Shown here one piece after another: positions 44,142-53,024 of a DNA stretch of 63,536 bases. How positions within the stretch are numbered: position 1 is the stretch's first letter; every line of letters begins with the position of its first letter. The notes under the pieces were generated by a model. That model was not told the origin of the DNA, made no database searches, and saw only the letters and a program-made list of their open reading frames with translations. Made by a program: the position numbers and the translations under genes. The stretch lies in assembly GCF_000420825.1 (NCBI RefSeq), contig NZ_ATVR01000021.1:1-63536 (forward strand), in the 5' to 3' direction. Source of the DNA: Butyrivibrio sp. AE2015. GTDB taxonomy: Bacteria > Bacillota > Clostridia > Lachnospirales > Lachnospiraceae.

Positions 44142-45131
44142 ATGCTTAAAAAGAAAACAAATAAAAACCAAATAATTTTAGGGTCTTTTGCTGCGGCTTT
44201 TTCAGTAGTTGTGCTGGCAGGACTTGTTGCTGACAAACATCTTGCGATGGCCAGCGCTGCTTCAGAAGAGACCACGGAAGTTGCAGGTGAAGTCTTGAAT
44301 ATCCAGATTGATGAAGCTCTTGGAGAGGATAATCTTGCAGATGGAGCTGTCACAGAAACAGTGGATATGGTAGAAGCTACAGAGGCTGCTTCAGAAGAAA
44401 CTGCCGAAGAAGTGCTTCCTTACACTGTAACAGCTTATGAAACTCCGCTTGTTATGTATGCCAGTGATACGGTTAATGTCAGAAATGGCGCCGGAACAGA
44501 TTATGACAAGCTTGGAAGGATTAACTGGGGAAGCGAACTTCAGGTTATCGGAGTAACAGACAATAACTGGTACGAGATTTCCTATGGCGATGGAGCAGGC
44601 TTTATCAGCGGAGACTATGTGACTTCTGAACTACCAAGTGTCCCATATCTTTTCGTTGGTGATTCCAGAACTGTTCAGCTTGAGAATGCAGTTGGAACTA
44701 CCGATAAGGCATATATTGCCAAGGTTGGTGAGGGATACAGTTGGTTTAAGAACACAGCTCTTTCAGAGATACAGGAGTACGCGGGCAACGGAACCACTAT
44801 GATCATTAACTTTGGTGTTAATGATCTGGCTAATGCGTCTAAATACATCAGTCTTGTAAACAGCTACATTGATGTTTGGGATGCAGCAGGAGTGACAGTT
44901 TATTATTCATCAGTAACACCAGTTGGCAACTGCAACTCAGTATCCAATGCACAGATTGAGAGCTTCAACGCCAAACTTCAGGCAGAACTTGACCCAAGGA
45001 TCAAGTGGATCGACAGCTACTCATATCTTACTCAGACAGGCTTTAGTACAGCTGACGGCCTTCACTACGACAAGACTACATACAAGAATCTTTACTCATA
45101 CTATATGTCAGTAGTGGCAACAGATGTGTAA
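44142..45131 (+). CDS. Secreted SH3b-SGNH/GDSL hydrolase
   Basis: 329 residues from the ATG at 44142. The N-terminus (MLKKK, then a hydrophobic stretch to about 30) is a signal peptide. Residues ~100-165 form a bacterial SH3 domain ('VNVRNGAGTDYDKLGRINWG'). Residues ~175-325 form an SGNH/GDSL hydrolase: 'FVGDSRTV' (nucleophile Ser) and 'DGLHYDK' (catalytic Asp/His). It probably deacetylates or de-esterifies a wall-bound glycan. An alternative TTG start at 44106, with AAGGTG upstream, adds 12 residues, but it lies inside the promoter -35. Confidence 0.8.
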   Translation: MLKKKTNKNQIILGSFAAAFSVVVLAGLVADKHLAMASAASEETTEVAGEVLNIQIDEALGEDNLADGAVTETVDMVEATEAASEETAEEVLPYTVTAYETPLVMYASDTVNVRNGAGTDYDKLGRINWGSELQVIGVTDNNWYEISYGDGAGFISGDYVTSELPSVPYLFVGDSRTVQLENAVGTTDKAYIAKVGEGYSWFKNTALSEIQEYAGNGTTMIINFGVNDLANASKYISLVNSYIDVWDAAGVTVYYSSVTPVGNCNSVSNAQIESFNAKLQAELDPRIKWIDSYSYLTQTGFSTADGLHYDKTTYKNLYSYYMSVVATDV

Positions 45132-45168
45132 ATACTAACGATAGTAGGAGAATATTAGAATAAGATAT

Positions 45169-45209
45169 AAAAGGATTTGCCAGGACTACAAGTCATGGCA
45201 AATCCTTTT
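45169..45209. terminator. Bidirectional terminator
   Basis: AAAAGGATTTGCCA (45169-45182) and its exact complement (45196-45209) with T/A runs on both sides. It ends both the SGNH gene and the convergent GTPase gene, whose stop codon is in the loop. Confidence 0.88.
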
Positions 45210-47817
45210 TGGTTTTCGATGCGATGCTCTCCGAGATGAGAGTATTGGTTCTTTCTATTTCATCCCAAAAGTCTCTGGCAGACAGTCTATAGGCTCCGCT
45301 ACTAAGGACGATCACTTGCTCTATAGCATCAGAAGTGGCAACAGTCACTTTGTACTTTTTGCTTATTTCGTGTGCAGCCTTTTCTATATACTGGTCCGCA
45401 GTCTCAGCTTCTTTTGTATAGACGATTAAAAGACCACTCATTTCATCTGTATGTTCTTTGCCTCCGGCGACTTTGTAGGCATCAAACACAACGATCACCT
45501 GTTCACGCCTGAATCCCTGAAAGTTGATGAGAATATCGATAAGCTTATCTCTTGCGGCCTTTAAGTCAGTTTTCGCAAGGTCTGACAAGTCAGATGAAGC
45601 ATATATTATGTTGTAACCATCAACCAGAAGGTATTCCTTATTCATCTCATTTTTTATGGATGAAGTGCTGTTCTGGTGCTTTTCCTTTTTGGCTGCTTCA
45701 AGATCGTAGTCTCTGTTATCGCTTTCGGGAGTATCTGCCTGATTTAAAGAATCATAGGTGACGGCAGTTTCCACATATCTTGGAGCAATCTTTCCATAAG
45801 TTCTTTCGAATATTGCTTTTAATTCTTCTTCAGAATTTTTATATTTCACAAATTCTTTTTCTATGACAGCAGCAGTTCTCTCTTTAGGGAAAAGACCTGA
45901 ATCTACATGCATTTTTTCAGGGGCTTCATCCCAAGGAATTATCAAAGAACTTCCGTGAGAGCAAAAAACGGAAGATGAAGGATTGTCTACATCAAGCTCA
46001 GGGTCATAGCCAAAGCTTTCTATAATCTCTTCCTCATTATGACATGGTTCGTATCCCCTAAAGGTTGTAAAGATCTGACCTTCGCCTCTTGTGTAGGATG
46101 AAAGTTCAGATGCATAGTCAAGAAAGCAGGCGGCAGGAACAGTCCCTGTGATGAGAGCTTTTTCACCAATAATATCAGGGAGAGAAGTGGTTCCGTTCAT
46201 GCGCTGCATATCTGTAAGTGCCCTTCCTACAGTATCTGAAGGAATCTCAAGTCTGTAATCTAAAACAGGTTCAAGAAGGACTGATTTTGCACTCATAAGG
46301 CCCTGTCTTACAGCTCTGTAGGTGGCCTGTCTGAAGTCACCGCCCTCAGTGTGCTTTTCATGAGCTTTTCCGGCGATTAGAGTTATCTTAATGTCAGTGA
46401 TCTCAGACCCTGTAAGGACTCCGAGATGCTTCTTTTCCTGAAGGTGAGTAAGTACGAGCCTCTGCCAGTTAAGAGAGAGCTTATCGGTACTGCACTTTGC
46501 GGCAAAAGAAATACCGCTTCCCGGAGCTGCCGGTTCAAGAAGCAGATGGACTTCGGCGTAGTGGCGAAGAGGTTCAAAGTGACCTACACCCTCAACTTTA
46601 TTTGCAATGGTTTCTTTGTAGACAATGTGACCTGGGCCAAAGTCTATTTCGGTTCCAAAGCGCTGCTTTACTATGTGCTTTAGGACCTCTTTCTGAACTT
46701 CGCCCATCACCTTGATCTCAATTACCTGAGCTTTGTTATTGAAACTAAGCTGGAGAGTCGGATCCTCTTCCTCCAAGACCTTCAGCTCTTTGTAAAAGGC
46801 GATTGGATCCTTGCCGTCCGGTAAAAGAACTGAACAGGAAAGGATGGGCTGCATAATGCTGCCTGTTGATAAGTCTTTGGAGGAACCTATCATCTCTCCG
46901 GGAAGAGCAGAAGACAGACCTGTTACGGCACAGATCTGACCTGCGACAGCTTTAGTTGCAGTGTCATACTTTTCTCCTGAGTAGAAGCGGATTTGATCGA
47001 TCTTTTCATCTCCAAGAAGTGTCTTTGGCGCGATAGATCCACTGGCAATCTTAATATGGGTCAATCTGTTTCCATTTGCATCTCTGCTTATTTTAAAGAC
47101 CTTTGCGGAAAAGTCACCGTTTTCGTCATATTTTTTTACAGGTGCAAAATAGGTAACGAGAGAAAGAAAGCTCTCTATGCCTTCCATCTTAAGGGCACTT
47201 CCGAAAGCACAGGGGAAGCATTTCCTCTTTGAGATCAGCTCTTTTACCTGATCATTTGTTATCTCTTCTCCATCAAGAAAGCTGTTTAGGAGTTCCTCAT
47301 CACATACAGCTAATTCTTCCTGAAATTCAGGAGAAGCAGGATCAGAACTAAAATCAATGCAGCTGCTGCTAAGACTTGATTTTATCTCATTTAACAGATT
47401 CTCTTTGTCACCCTGGTACTGATCCATTTTGTTCACGAAAATGAAAGTTGGCACATGGTAATGCTTAAGAAGCTTCCACAGAGTCCTTGTCTGACCTGTT
47501 ATGCCATCAGGGGCGCTGATGAGAAGAACAGCCGCATCAAGAACGGAAAGGGTTCTCTCCATTTCAGCTGAAAAATCAGCATGGCCGGGAGTATCCAAAA
47601 GAGTGAAATGATATCCGCCGTATTCAAAGATCGCCTGCTTGGAAAAAATGGTTATTCCGCGGTCTCTCTCAAGATCATAGTTATCAAGAAAGGTGTCCCT
47701 GTGGTCAACTCTGCCCATTTTGCGCAGGGCACCTGCAATATATAAGATGCCTTCTGAAATTGTTGTTTTTCCTGCATCCACATGAGCCAGGATGCCAATA
47801 GTCATATTTTTATTCAT
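45193..47817 (-). CDS. Tet(M)-like ribosomal GTPase fused to a YacP/Rae1-type NYN ribonuclease domain
   Basis: 874 residues from the ATG at 47817; a 14-residue longer start has no support. Residues ~1-640 are a translational GTPase of the Tet(M)/Tet(O)-EF-G group: G1 'AHVDAGKTT' (11-19), G3 'DTPGHADFS', G4 'NKMDQ', then EF-G domains II-V. Residues ~726-874 are a YacP-type NYN/PIN-like nuclease domain: 'LLVDGYNIIYA', 'VIVVFDAYKV', 'VYTKEAETADQYIEK' and 'VATSDAIEQVIVLSSGA', with the acidic metal ligands intact. B. subtilis YacP (Rae1) is a ribosome-associated endoribonuclease. The fusion implies ribosome-targeted RNA cleavage. Tetracycline protection cannot be assumed. TATAAT lies 7 nt before the ATG, with no ribosome site. 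Confidence 0.9.
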   Translation of the reverse strand: MNKNMTIGILAHVDAGKTTISEGILYIAGALRKMGRVDHRDTFLDNYDLERDRGITIFSKQAIFEYGGYHFTLLDTPGHADFSAEMERTLSVLDAAVLLISAPDGITGQTRTLWKLLKHYHVPTFIFVNKMDQYQGDKENLLNEIKSSLSSSCIDFSSDPASPEFQEELAVCDEELLNSFLDGEEITNDQVKELISKRKCFPCAFGSALKMEGIESFLSLVTYFAPVKKYDENGDFSAKVFKISRDANGNRLTHIKIASGSIAPKTLLGDEKIDQIRFYSGEKYDTATKAVAGQICAVTGLSSALPGEMIGSSKDLSTGSIMQPILSCSVLLPDGKDPIAFYKELKVLEEEDPTLQLSFNNKAQVIEIKVMGEVQKEVLKHIVKQRFGTEIDFGPGHIVYKETIANKVEGVGHFEPLRHYAEVHLLLEPAAPGSGISFAAKCSTDKLSLNWQRLVLTHLQEKKHLGVLTGSEITDIKITLIAGKAHEKHTEGGDFRQATYRAVRQGLMSAKSVLLEPVLDYRLEIPSDTVGRALTDMQRMNGTTSLPDIIGEKALITGTVPAACFLDYASELSSYTRGEGQIFTTFRGYEPCHNEEEIIESFGYDPELDVDNPSSSVFCSHGSSLIIPWDEAPEKMHVDSGLFPKERTAAVIEKEFVKYKNSEEELKAIFERTYGKIAPRYVETAVTYDSLNQADTPESDNRDYDLEAAKKEKHQNSTSSIKNEMNKEYLLVDGYNIIYASSDLSDLAKTDLKAARDKLIDILINFQGFRREQVIVVFDAYKVAGGKEHTDEMSGLLIVYTKEAETADQYIEKAAHEISKKYKVTVATSDAIEQVIVLSSGAYRLSARDFWDEIERTNTLISESIASKTKKDLP

Positions 47818-47824
47818 AGGTACT

Positions 47825-47853
47825 ATTATACGGATAAAACATGAAATCTTGAA
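47825..47853 (-). promoter_or_regulatory. Predicted promoter of the GTPase-NYN gene
   Basis: On the minus strand TATAAT (47825-47830) with a weak TTCAAG -35 (47848-47853) at 17 bp. The -10 ends 7 nt before the ATG, so the mRNA would be leaderless. Confidence 0.5.
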
Positions 47854-47914
47854 TATCAAATATTTGCCAAATTTGATGTAAAAACCTTGTTACATCTTGC
47901 GGATAAGTCTTAAT

Positions 47915-47959
47915 TTGATTAATCTGTAGCATGTGTTATACTAAATATATCACAGATTA
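47915..47959 (+). promoter_or_regulatory. Promoter and palindromic operator of gntR-clpC
   Basis: TTGATT (47915-47920), 16 bp, TATACT (47937-47942). Overlapping it is TGTGxTATA-N5-TATAxCACA (47932-47954), and outside it TAATCTGT/ACAGATTA (47920-47927 with 47952-47959). Such sites fit GntR/YtrA autoregulation. Confidence 0.55.
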
Positions 47960-47969
47960 GGAGGCGTTT

Positions 47970-48347
47970 ATGATCATAGAGATTGATTTTAATAGTGGTG
48001 AAGCAATCTATATGCAGCTTTGCAATCAGATCATATTGGGTATTGCTACGTCTCAATTCCGCGAGGGAGAACAGCTTCCAAGTGTGCGCCAGCTTGCTGA
48101 GACGATCGGTATCAACATGCACACTGTAAACAAAGCTTATTCAATCCTTCAACAGGAGGGTTTTGTTAAGATTGACAGGAGACGTGGAGCTATCATCGCT
48201 ATTGACATTGACAAGCTTCAGGCTCTTAGTGAAGCTAAATCGGAACTTGCGGTCGTACTTGCAAGAGCTATCTGTAAGGGGATTGGAAGGGATGATATTC
48301 ACAAACTTGTAGACCAGCTTTATGACAACTACGAGAGAAATTCTTGA
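47970..48347 (+). CDS. GntR-family regulator, YtrA subfamily
   Basis: 125 residues. Winged-helix GntR domain (residues ~10-75: 'IYMQLCNQIILGIA', 'LPSVRQLAETIGINMHTVNK') followed by a short C-terminal helical tail, the YtrA-type layout. A perfect AGGAGG precedes the ATG. It is 17 bp upstream of clpC and almost certainly co-transcribed with it. Usual YtrA neighbours are ABC transporters, so a Clp neighbour is unusual. Confidence 0.88.
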   Translation: MIIEIDFNSGEAIYMQLCNQIILGIATSQFREGEQLPSVRQLAETIGINMHTVNKAYSILQQEGFVKIDRRRGAIIAIDIDKLQALSEAKSELAVVLARAICKGIGRDDIHKLVDQLYDNYERNS

Positions 48348-48364
48348 AGAAAGGAAGAGATAAT

Positions 48365-50950
48365 ATGGATTCAAAGTTTACCTTAATGGCGGCAGATGCA
48401 CTTAAGCTTGCCAGGAAAACAGCCAGGAGCCTTAAACTTAATTATGTAGGTACTGAGCACATTCTCATGGGACTTATATTAGAAGATGGAAGCGTTGCTT
48501 CCAGAATCCTTATTGATAACGGTATCGACGAGAATCGTATGATGGATATGATAAAAGATCTTATTGTTCCCGATTCTACAGTCAGTACCCTTGATAAAGA
48601 CGGCTTTTCTCCACGTGCGGAGAAAGTGCTTGAGGAAGCTCACAGACTTGCTGAGAGATTCCACGCAGACAAGACAGGAACTGAGCACATTTTGCTTGCT
48701 CTTATAAAAGAGGGAGAGAATGTTGCAGTAAGACTTATCAGTACCCTCAATGTTCCTGCACAGAAGATATATGCGGAGACCCTTGCTGCCATGGGAGAGG
48801 ATCCAAACCTTGTAAAAGAGGACCTTGGAAGAAAGACAGCTCCAAAGGCCGGTAAAAAGGCATCAATCCTTGCACAGTACAGCAGAGACCTTACAGCACT
48901 TGCTGTTGAAAATAAACTCGATCCCGTAGTGGGAAGAGAAAGAGAGATAAAGAGAGTTATTCAGATCCTCAGCAGAAGGACCAAGAATAACCCATGTCTT
49001 ATTGGTGAGCCCGGTGTAGGTAAGACAGCAGTTGTTGAGGGACTTGCCCAGAGGATTGCTTCCGGAGATGTGCCTTTAACAGTTCAGAATAAACGCCTTG
49101 TTACTTTGGACCTCTCAGGAATGATCGCAGGTTCCAAATACAGAGGCGAGTTTGAAGAACGTATCAAGAAAGTCATCAAAGAAGTTTCAGATGATGGAAA
49201 TATAATTCTTTTTGTTGATGAGATGCATACACTTATCGGTGCCGGTGGTGCAGAAGGAGCAATTGATGCTTCCAATATTTTGAAGCCATCTCTTGCAAGA
49301 GGCGAGATTCAGATGATAGGTGCTACAACCATTACTGAGTATCGCAAGTACGTTGAAAAAGATGCCGCTTTGGAGAGAAGATTCCAGCCTGTTAATGTGG
49401 ATGAACCTACCAAGGAAGAGGCTACTGAGATCCTCAATGGAATTGTCAGCAAGTATGAGGAGCATCACAAGGTTACTATAACTCCTGAGGCTATCAAGGC
49501 TGCAGTTGAGCTGTCTGAGCGATATATTAACGACAGAAATCTTCCTGATAAGGCGATTGACCTTATTGATGAGGCTGCATCAGCTGTAAGACTTAGGACT
49601 ATGGGCGTATCTCCCAAGATAAAAGAGCTTGAGGAACTCATAAAGTCCTACGATGGCAAGATCGAAACTGCCCTTAAAGAGCAGGATTTCAAGGCAGCAG
49701 GTGAGTTTAATAAAGAACAGAACGCTCTTATCTCCAAGTTAAACAGAGCAAAGAATGCTGAAAAGAAAAAAGAAATGACATCTGCCTATGTTGTTAATGA
49801 GAATGATATAGCAGAGGTCGTAGCAGAGTGGACAAGAATTCCTGTTAAGAAGATTGCAGAAAAAGAATCTGAAAAGCTTCTTAAGCTTGAGGCTGTCCTT
49901 CATAAAAGAGTTATCGGTCAGGAGGATGCTGTTAAGGCTGTATCCAAGGCTATCAGAAGAGGTCGTGTAGGACTTCAGGATCCTAACAGACCAATTGGCT
50001 CATTCCTTTTCCTTGGACCGACAGGTGTAGGTAAGACAGAGCTTTCAAAGGCCCTTGCTGAAGCAATGTTTGGTGATGAGAATGCTCTTATCAGAGTAGA
50101 TATGTCTGAGTACATGGAAGGTCACTCCGTATCCAAGATGATCGGATCACCTCCAGGATATGTTGGATTTGATGACGGCGGACAGCTCAGTGAGAAAGTA
50201 AGAAGACATCCGTATTCAGTAATTCTTTTTGATGAGATTGAAAAAGCACATCCTGATATCTTTAATGTTCTTTTGCAGGTTCTGGATGACGGACATATCA
50301 CAGATTCCAAGGGCAGAAAAGTAAGCTTTAAGAACACTATCCTCATCATGACTTCAAATGTTGGAGCCCAGAAGATTGTTGATCCTAAAAAGCTTGGATT
50401 CGGTGCCGGATCTGATGCCAAAAAGGACTATGAAGATATGAAGTCAGGTGTTATGGAAGAGGTTAAGCGTCTCTTTAAGCCTGAGTTTATCAACAGAATA
50501 GATGAGATCATGGTATTCCATACTCTCAATGAAAAAGAGATGATGGATATTGTGACACTCCTTTCACAGAACCTCAGCAAGCGCTGCAAGAACCAGATGG
50601 ATATCAATCTTACAATATCTCCTGCTGTTAAAAAGTTCCTTGTGACCAAGCATTCAGATGCAAAAATGGGTGCAAGACCTCTTAAGAGAGCTATTCAGCA
50701 GACTATTGAGGATGCAATGGCAGAAGAGCTTTTGAAGGGCAATATAAAGGCCGGAACAGATGTGACAGTTGGACTTAAGGATGACAAGATTGTTTTCACT
50801 ACAGCAGAAGGCTCCAAAACATCAGTGAGGAAGGTAAGTGTCAAGACCACAAAGCCTTCAAAGTCTTCTAAGACAAAAAGCACTGTAACAACAAAAAAAC
50901 CTGCTAAAAAAACTGTAAAAAAGCCAGCGAAAAAAACTTCAAAAAAGTAA
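48365..50950 (+). CDS. clpC: ATP-dependent Clp protease ATP-binding subunit ClpC
   Basis: 861 residues from the ATG at 48365 (AAGGAAGAG 7 nt upstream; a TTG at 48344 is weaker). N-terminal Clp repeats, two AAA+ domains with Walker A '[13 protein letters not shown]' and '[14 protein letters not shown]', and a ClpC-type middle segment. It unfolds substrates for ClpP and takes part in protein quality control. The last ~40 residues form a Lys/Ser/Thr-rich tail ('[20 protein letters not shown]'), absent from typical ClpC (about 810-820 residues). It precedes radA as in Bacillus, but its operon partner upstream is GntR, not CtsR-McsA-McsB. Confidence 0.93.
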   Translation: MDSKFTLMAADALKLARKTARSLKLNYVGTEHILMGLILEDGSVASRILIDNGIDENRMMDMIKDLIVPDSTVSTLDKDGFSPRAEKVLEEAHRLAERFHADKTGTEHILLALIKEGENVAVRLISTLNVPAQKIYAETLAAMGEDPNLVKEDLGRKTAPKAGKKASILAQYSRDLTALAVENKLDPVVGREREIKRVIQILSRRTKNNPCLIGEPGVGKTAVVEGLAQRIASGDVPLTVQNKRLVTLDLSGMIAGSKYRGEFEERIKKVIKEVSDDGNIILFVDEMHTLIGAGGAEGAIDASNILKPSLARGEIQMIGATTITEYRKYVEKDAALERRFQPVNVDEPTKEEATEILNGIVSKYEEHHKVTITPEAIKAAVELSERYINDRNLPDKAIDLIDEAASAVRLRTMGVSPKIKELEELIKSYDGKIETALKEQDFKAAGEFNKEQNALISKLNRAKNAEKKKEMTSAYVVNENDIAEVVAEWTRIPVKKIAEKESEKLLKLEAVLHKRVIGQEDAVKAVSKAIRRGRVGLQDPNRPIGSFLFLGPTGVGKTELSKALAEAMFGDENALIRVDMSEYMEGHSVSKMIGSPPGYVGFDDGGQLSEKVRRHPYSVILFDEIEKAHPDIFNVLLQVLDDGHITDSKGRKVSFKNTILIMTSNVGAQKIVDPKKLGFGAGSDAKKDYEDMKSGVMEEVKRLFKPEFINRIDEIMVFHTLNEKEMMDIVTLLSQNLSKRCKNQMDINLTISPAVKKFLVTKHSDAKMGARPLKRAIQQTIEDAMAEELLKGNIKAGTDVTVGLKDDKIVFTTAEGSKTSVRKVSVKTTKPSKSSKTKSTVTTKKPAKKTVKKPAKKTSKK

Positions 50951-51031
50951 CAAAATTTTAATTTTACATTAAGGTTCTTTGACTTATAATGTTTTATAAG
51001 AAACGAGCTATACATTTTAGGAGGTTTAGAT

Positions 51032-51442
51032 ATGGCTGTTGTTGAGCAGTTGATTCGTGCTGAAGAGGATGGGAGCATCAGTTTTGGTAACTATAAGCTT
51101 CCAGAGAAAAAGAAACTCGAAAATTTTGAGCATGGCGGAGACATCTATAAGGTAAAGACTTTTAAGGATATTACCAAGCTTGAAAGCAATGAGAACTTCG
51201 TATATGAGTCCGTGCCCGGAACTACAGTTACTGAGTTTAAAGAGACTGAGAAAGGCGTAGAGTTCGCTGTTGAAGGCTCCAGTGATGCTCAGATCACATT
51301 GGGACTTCTTGAAAAAACTGAATATAACGTGTTCGTAAATGGTACCAGCATTGGTAAGATGACTACGAACGTCGGTGGAAAACTTAATTTGAGTGTTGAA
51401 CTTTCTGAAGAAAAGGCAACACAGGTAAGAGTTGAAAGGTAA
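51032..51442 (+). CDS. Conserved hypothetical protein between clpC and radA
   Basis: 136 residues, soluble, with no signal peptide. The first half is charged; the second is beta-rich ('VYESVPGTTVTEF', 'TEYNVFVNGTSIGKM'). It resembles small Lachnospiraceae proteins sometimes labelled endosialidase, but I see no such catalytic motif, so no function is assigned. A perfect AGGAGG lies 8 nt before the ATG. A strong terminator follows. Confidence 0.75.
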   Translation: MAVVEQLIRAEEDGSISFGNYKLPEKKKLENFEHGGDIYKVKTFKDITKLESNENFVYESVPGTTVTEFKETEKGVEFAVEGSSDAQITLGLLEKTEYNVFVNGTSIGKMTTNVGGKLNLSVELSEEKATQVRVER

Positions 51443-51451
51443 AAAATGTTT

Positions 51452-51489
51452 AGGGCTTTTCGAGAAAACTCGAAAGGCCCTTATTTTTT
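51452..51489 (+). terminator. Rho-independent terminator
   Basis: A 13-bp stem (51452-51464 with 51469-51481, one G-T) with an AAAA loop, followed by a T run. It ends just before the radA ribosome site, so radA may need its own promoter or read-through. Confidence 0.85.
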
Positions 51490-51498
51490 GGAGGAGTT

Positions 51499-52881
51499 AT
51501 GGCGACAAAAATAAAGACTGTATTTTTTTGTCAAAAGTGTGGGTATGAATCATCCAAGTGGATGGGGCAGTGTCCAGGATGCAGAGAATGGAATACATTT
51601 GTTGAGGAAACGGTTAAATCAGCTCCCAAGGCAGCAAGTGGTTCAACCAGAGGAACGGCATTAACAAACGGCGAGTATAAAAAGCCGCAGACTCTGTCAG
51701 AGATAGTGATGACAGATGAAGACCGCTTTGATACACATATAGGTGAACTCAACAGAGTTCTTGGTGGAGGGCTTGTGAAAGGCTCTCTTATTCTTGTGGG
51801 CGGTGATCCGGGAATCGGTAAATCAACGCTTCTTTTGCAGGTCGCAGGGAATCTTTCCGGAGATAAAAGAGATGTTCTCTATATTTCAGGTGAGGAATCT
51901 TTAAGACAGATAAAGCTGCGCGCGAACAGACTTGGAGATTTTTCTGATACTTTGAAATTCATGTGTGAGACAAATCTTTCCAATATAGAAGAGGCTATCA
52001 ATAGAGAGAAACCTCAGGTGCTTGTTATTGACTCGATCCAGACAATGTACAACGAGGATGTTTCATCTGCTCCAGGAAGTGTTTCACAGGTAAGGGAGTC
52101 CACATCAGTCCTTCTTAGAATTGCCAAGAGTATGAATATCTCAGTGTTTATTGTTGGACATGTGACCAAGGAAGGACAGGTTGCAGGCCCTAGAGTGCTG
52201 GAACATATGGTTGATACAGTTCTTTATTTTGAGGGAGATCGCCATGCCTCTTACAGGATCTTAAGGGCAGTTAAAAACAGATTTGGTTCAACCAATGAAA
52301 TTGGCGTATTTGAAATGCAGGAAAAAGGCCTTATGGAGGTCACCAATCCTTCAGAATTCATGTTGGATGGAAGACCAGTCAATGCAAGCGGATCTATCGT
52401 TACCTGTTCTGTTGAGGGAACACGTCCTATACTGATAGAAATTCAGGCGCTGGTGTGCAGGACTAATTTCGGCTTTCCGAGACGTCAGGCCAATGGAACA
52501 GACTATAACAGAGTTAATCTTCTCATGGCAGTTTTGGAAAAGAGGATAGGTCTTCAGATGGCAGACTATGATGCATACATCAATCTTGCCGGAGGAATGA
52601 AGATTGCAGAGCCTTCATTGGATCTTGGCATCTGCCTTGCGATTATTTCCAGTTTTAAAAATAAACCTATCAGTGATGACACGATTGCTTTTGGTGAAGT
52701 TGGTCTCTCAGGAGAAGTGAGGTCAGTAAATATGGCAGAGGCCCGCGTTCAGGAAGCAAAGAAGCTTGGATTTAAGCGCTGCATCGTTCCTAAAGCTCTT
52801 GAAAAAAAGCTTAAATCAAGCTGTAAGGGAATTGAGATAATAGGTGTTTATTCAGTCAGTGATGCCATGGGCCTTATCTGA
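51499..52881 (+). CDS. radA: DNA repair protein RadA
   Basis: 460 residues. N-terminal zinc finger 'CQKCGYESSKWMGQCPGCREW', cut here in the middle of the four-Cys motif; RecA-like core with Walker A 'GGDPGIGKSTLLLQVAG' and the RadA motif 'KNRFGSTNEIGVF'; C-terminal Lon-like domain. It processes recombination intermediates. Length is normal. GGAGG precedes the ATG. The clpC-radA order is conserved in Firmicutes. Confidence 0.95.
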   Translation: MATKIKTVFFCQKCGYESSKWMGQCPGCREWNTFVEETVKSAPKAASGSTRGTALTNGEYKKPQTLSEIVMTDEDRFDTHIGELNRVLGGGLVKGSLILVGGDPGIGKSTLLLQVAGNLSGDKRDVLYISGEESLRQIKLRANRLGDFSDTLKFMCETNLSNIEEAINREKPQVLVIDSIQTMYNEDVSSAPGSVSQVRESTSVLLRIAKSMNISVFIVGHVTKEGQVAGPRVLEHMVDTVLYFEGDRHASYRILRAVKNRFGSTNEIGVFEMQEKGLMEVTNPSEFMLDGRPVNASGSIVTCSVEGTRPILIEIQALVCRTNFGFPRRQANGTDYNRVNLLMAVLEKRIGLQMADYDAYINLAGGMKIAEPSLDLGICLAIISSFKNKPISDDTIAFGEVGLSGEVRSVNMAEARVQEAKKLGFKRCIVPKALEKKLKSSCKGIEIIGVYSVSDAMGLI

Positions 52882-53024
52882 GGCTGAAAGATATTTGGTC
52901 TTTTTTTATCATTTTTATGGCAAATTGTGATTGATTGTATGATTGTTCTTCTGCTATATTTATGAAGATATGTTTTTAACGAGGTAAATCAGAAAAGCCT
53001 GGTGGCAATGACTGGAGAATCAAG

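Noticed and set aside
45193..47817. Calling this gene a proven tetracycline-resistance determinant
   Set aside because: Only family resemblance is visible; the group also holds housekeeping-like relatives, and the fused nuclease domain points to another role.
47860..47914. Tet(M)-type leader peptide attenuator before the GTPase-NYN gene
   Set aside because: The -10 element is 7 nt from the ATG, leaving no leader for attenuation.
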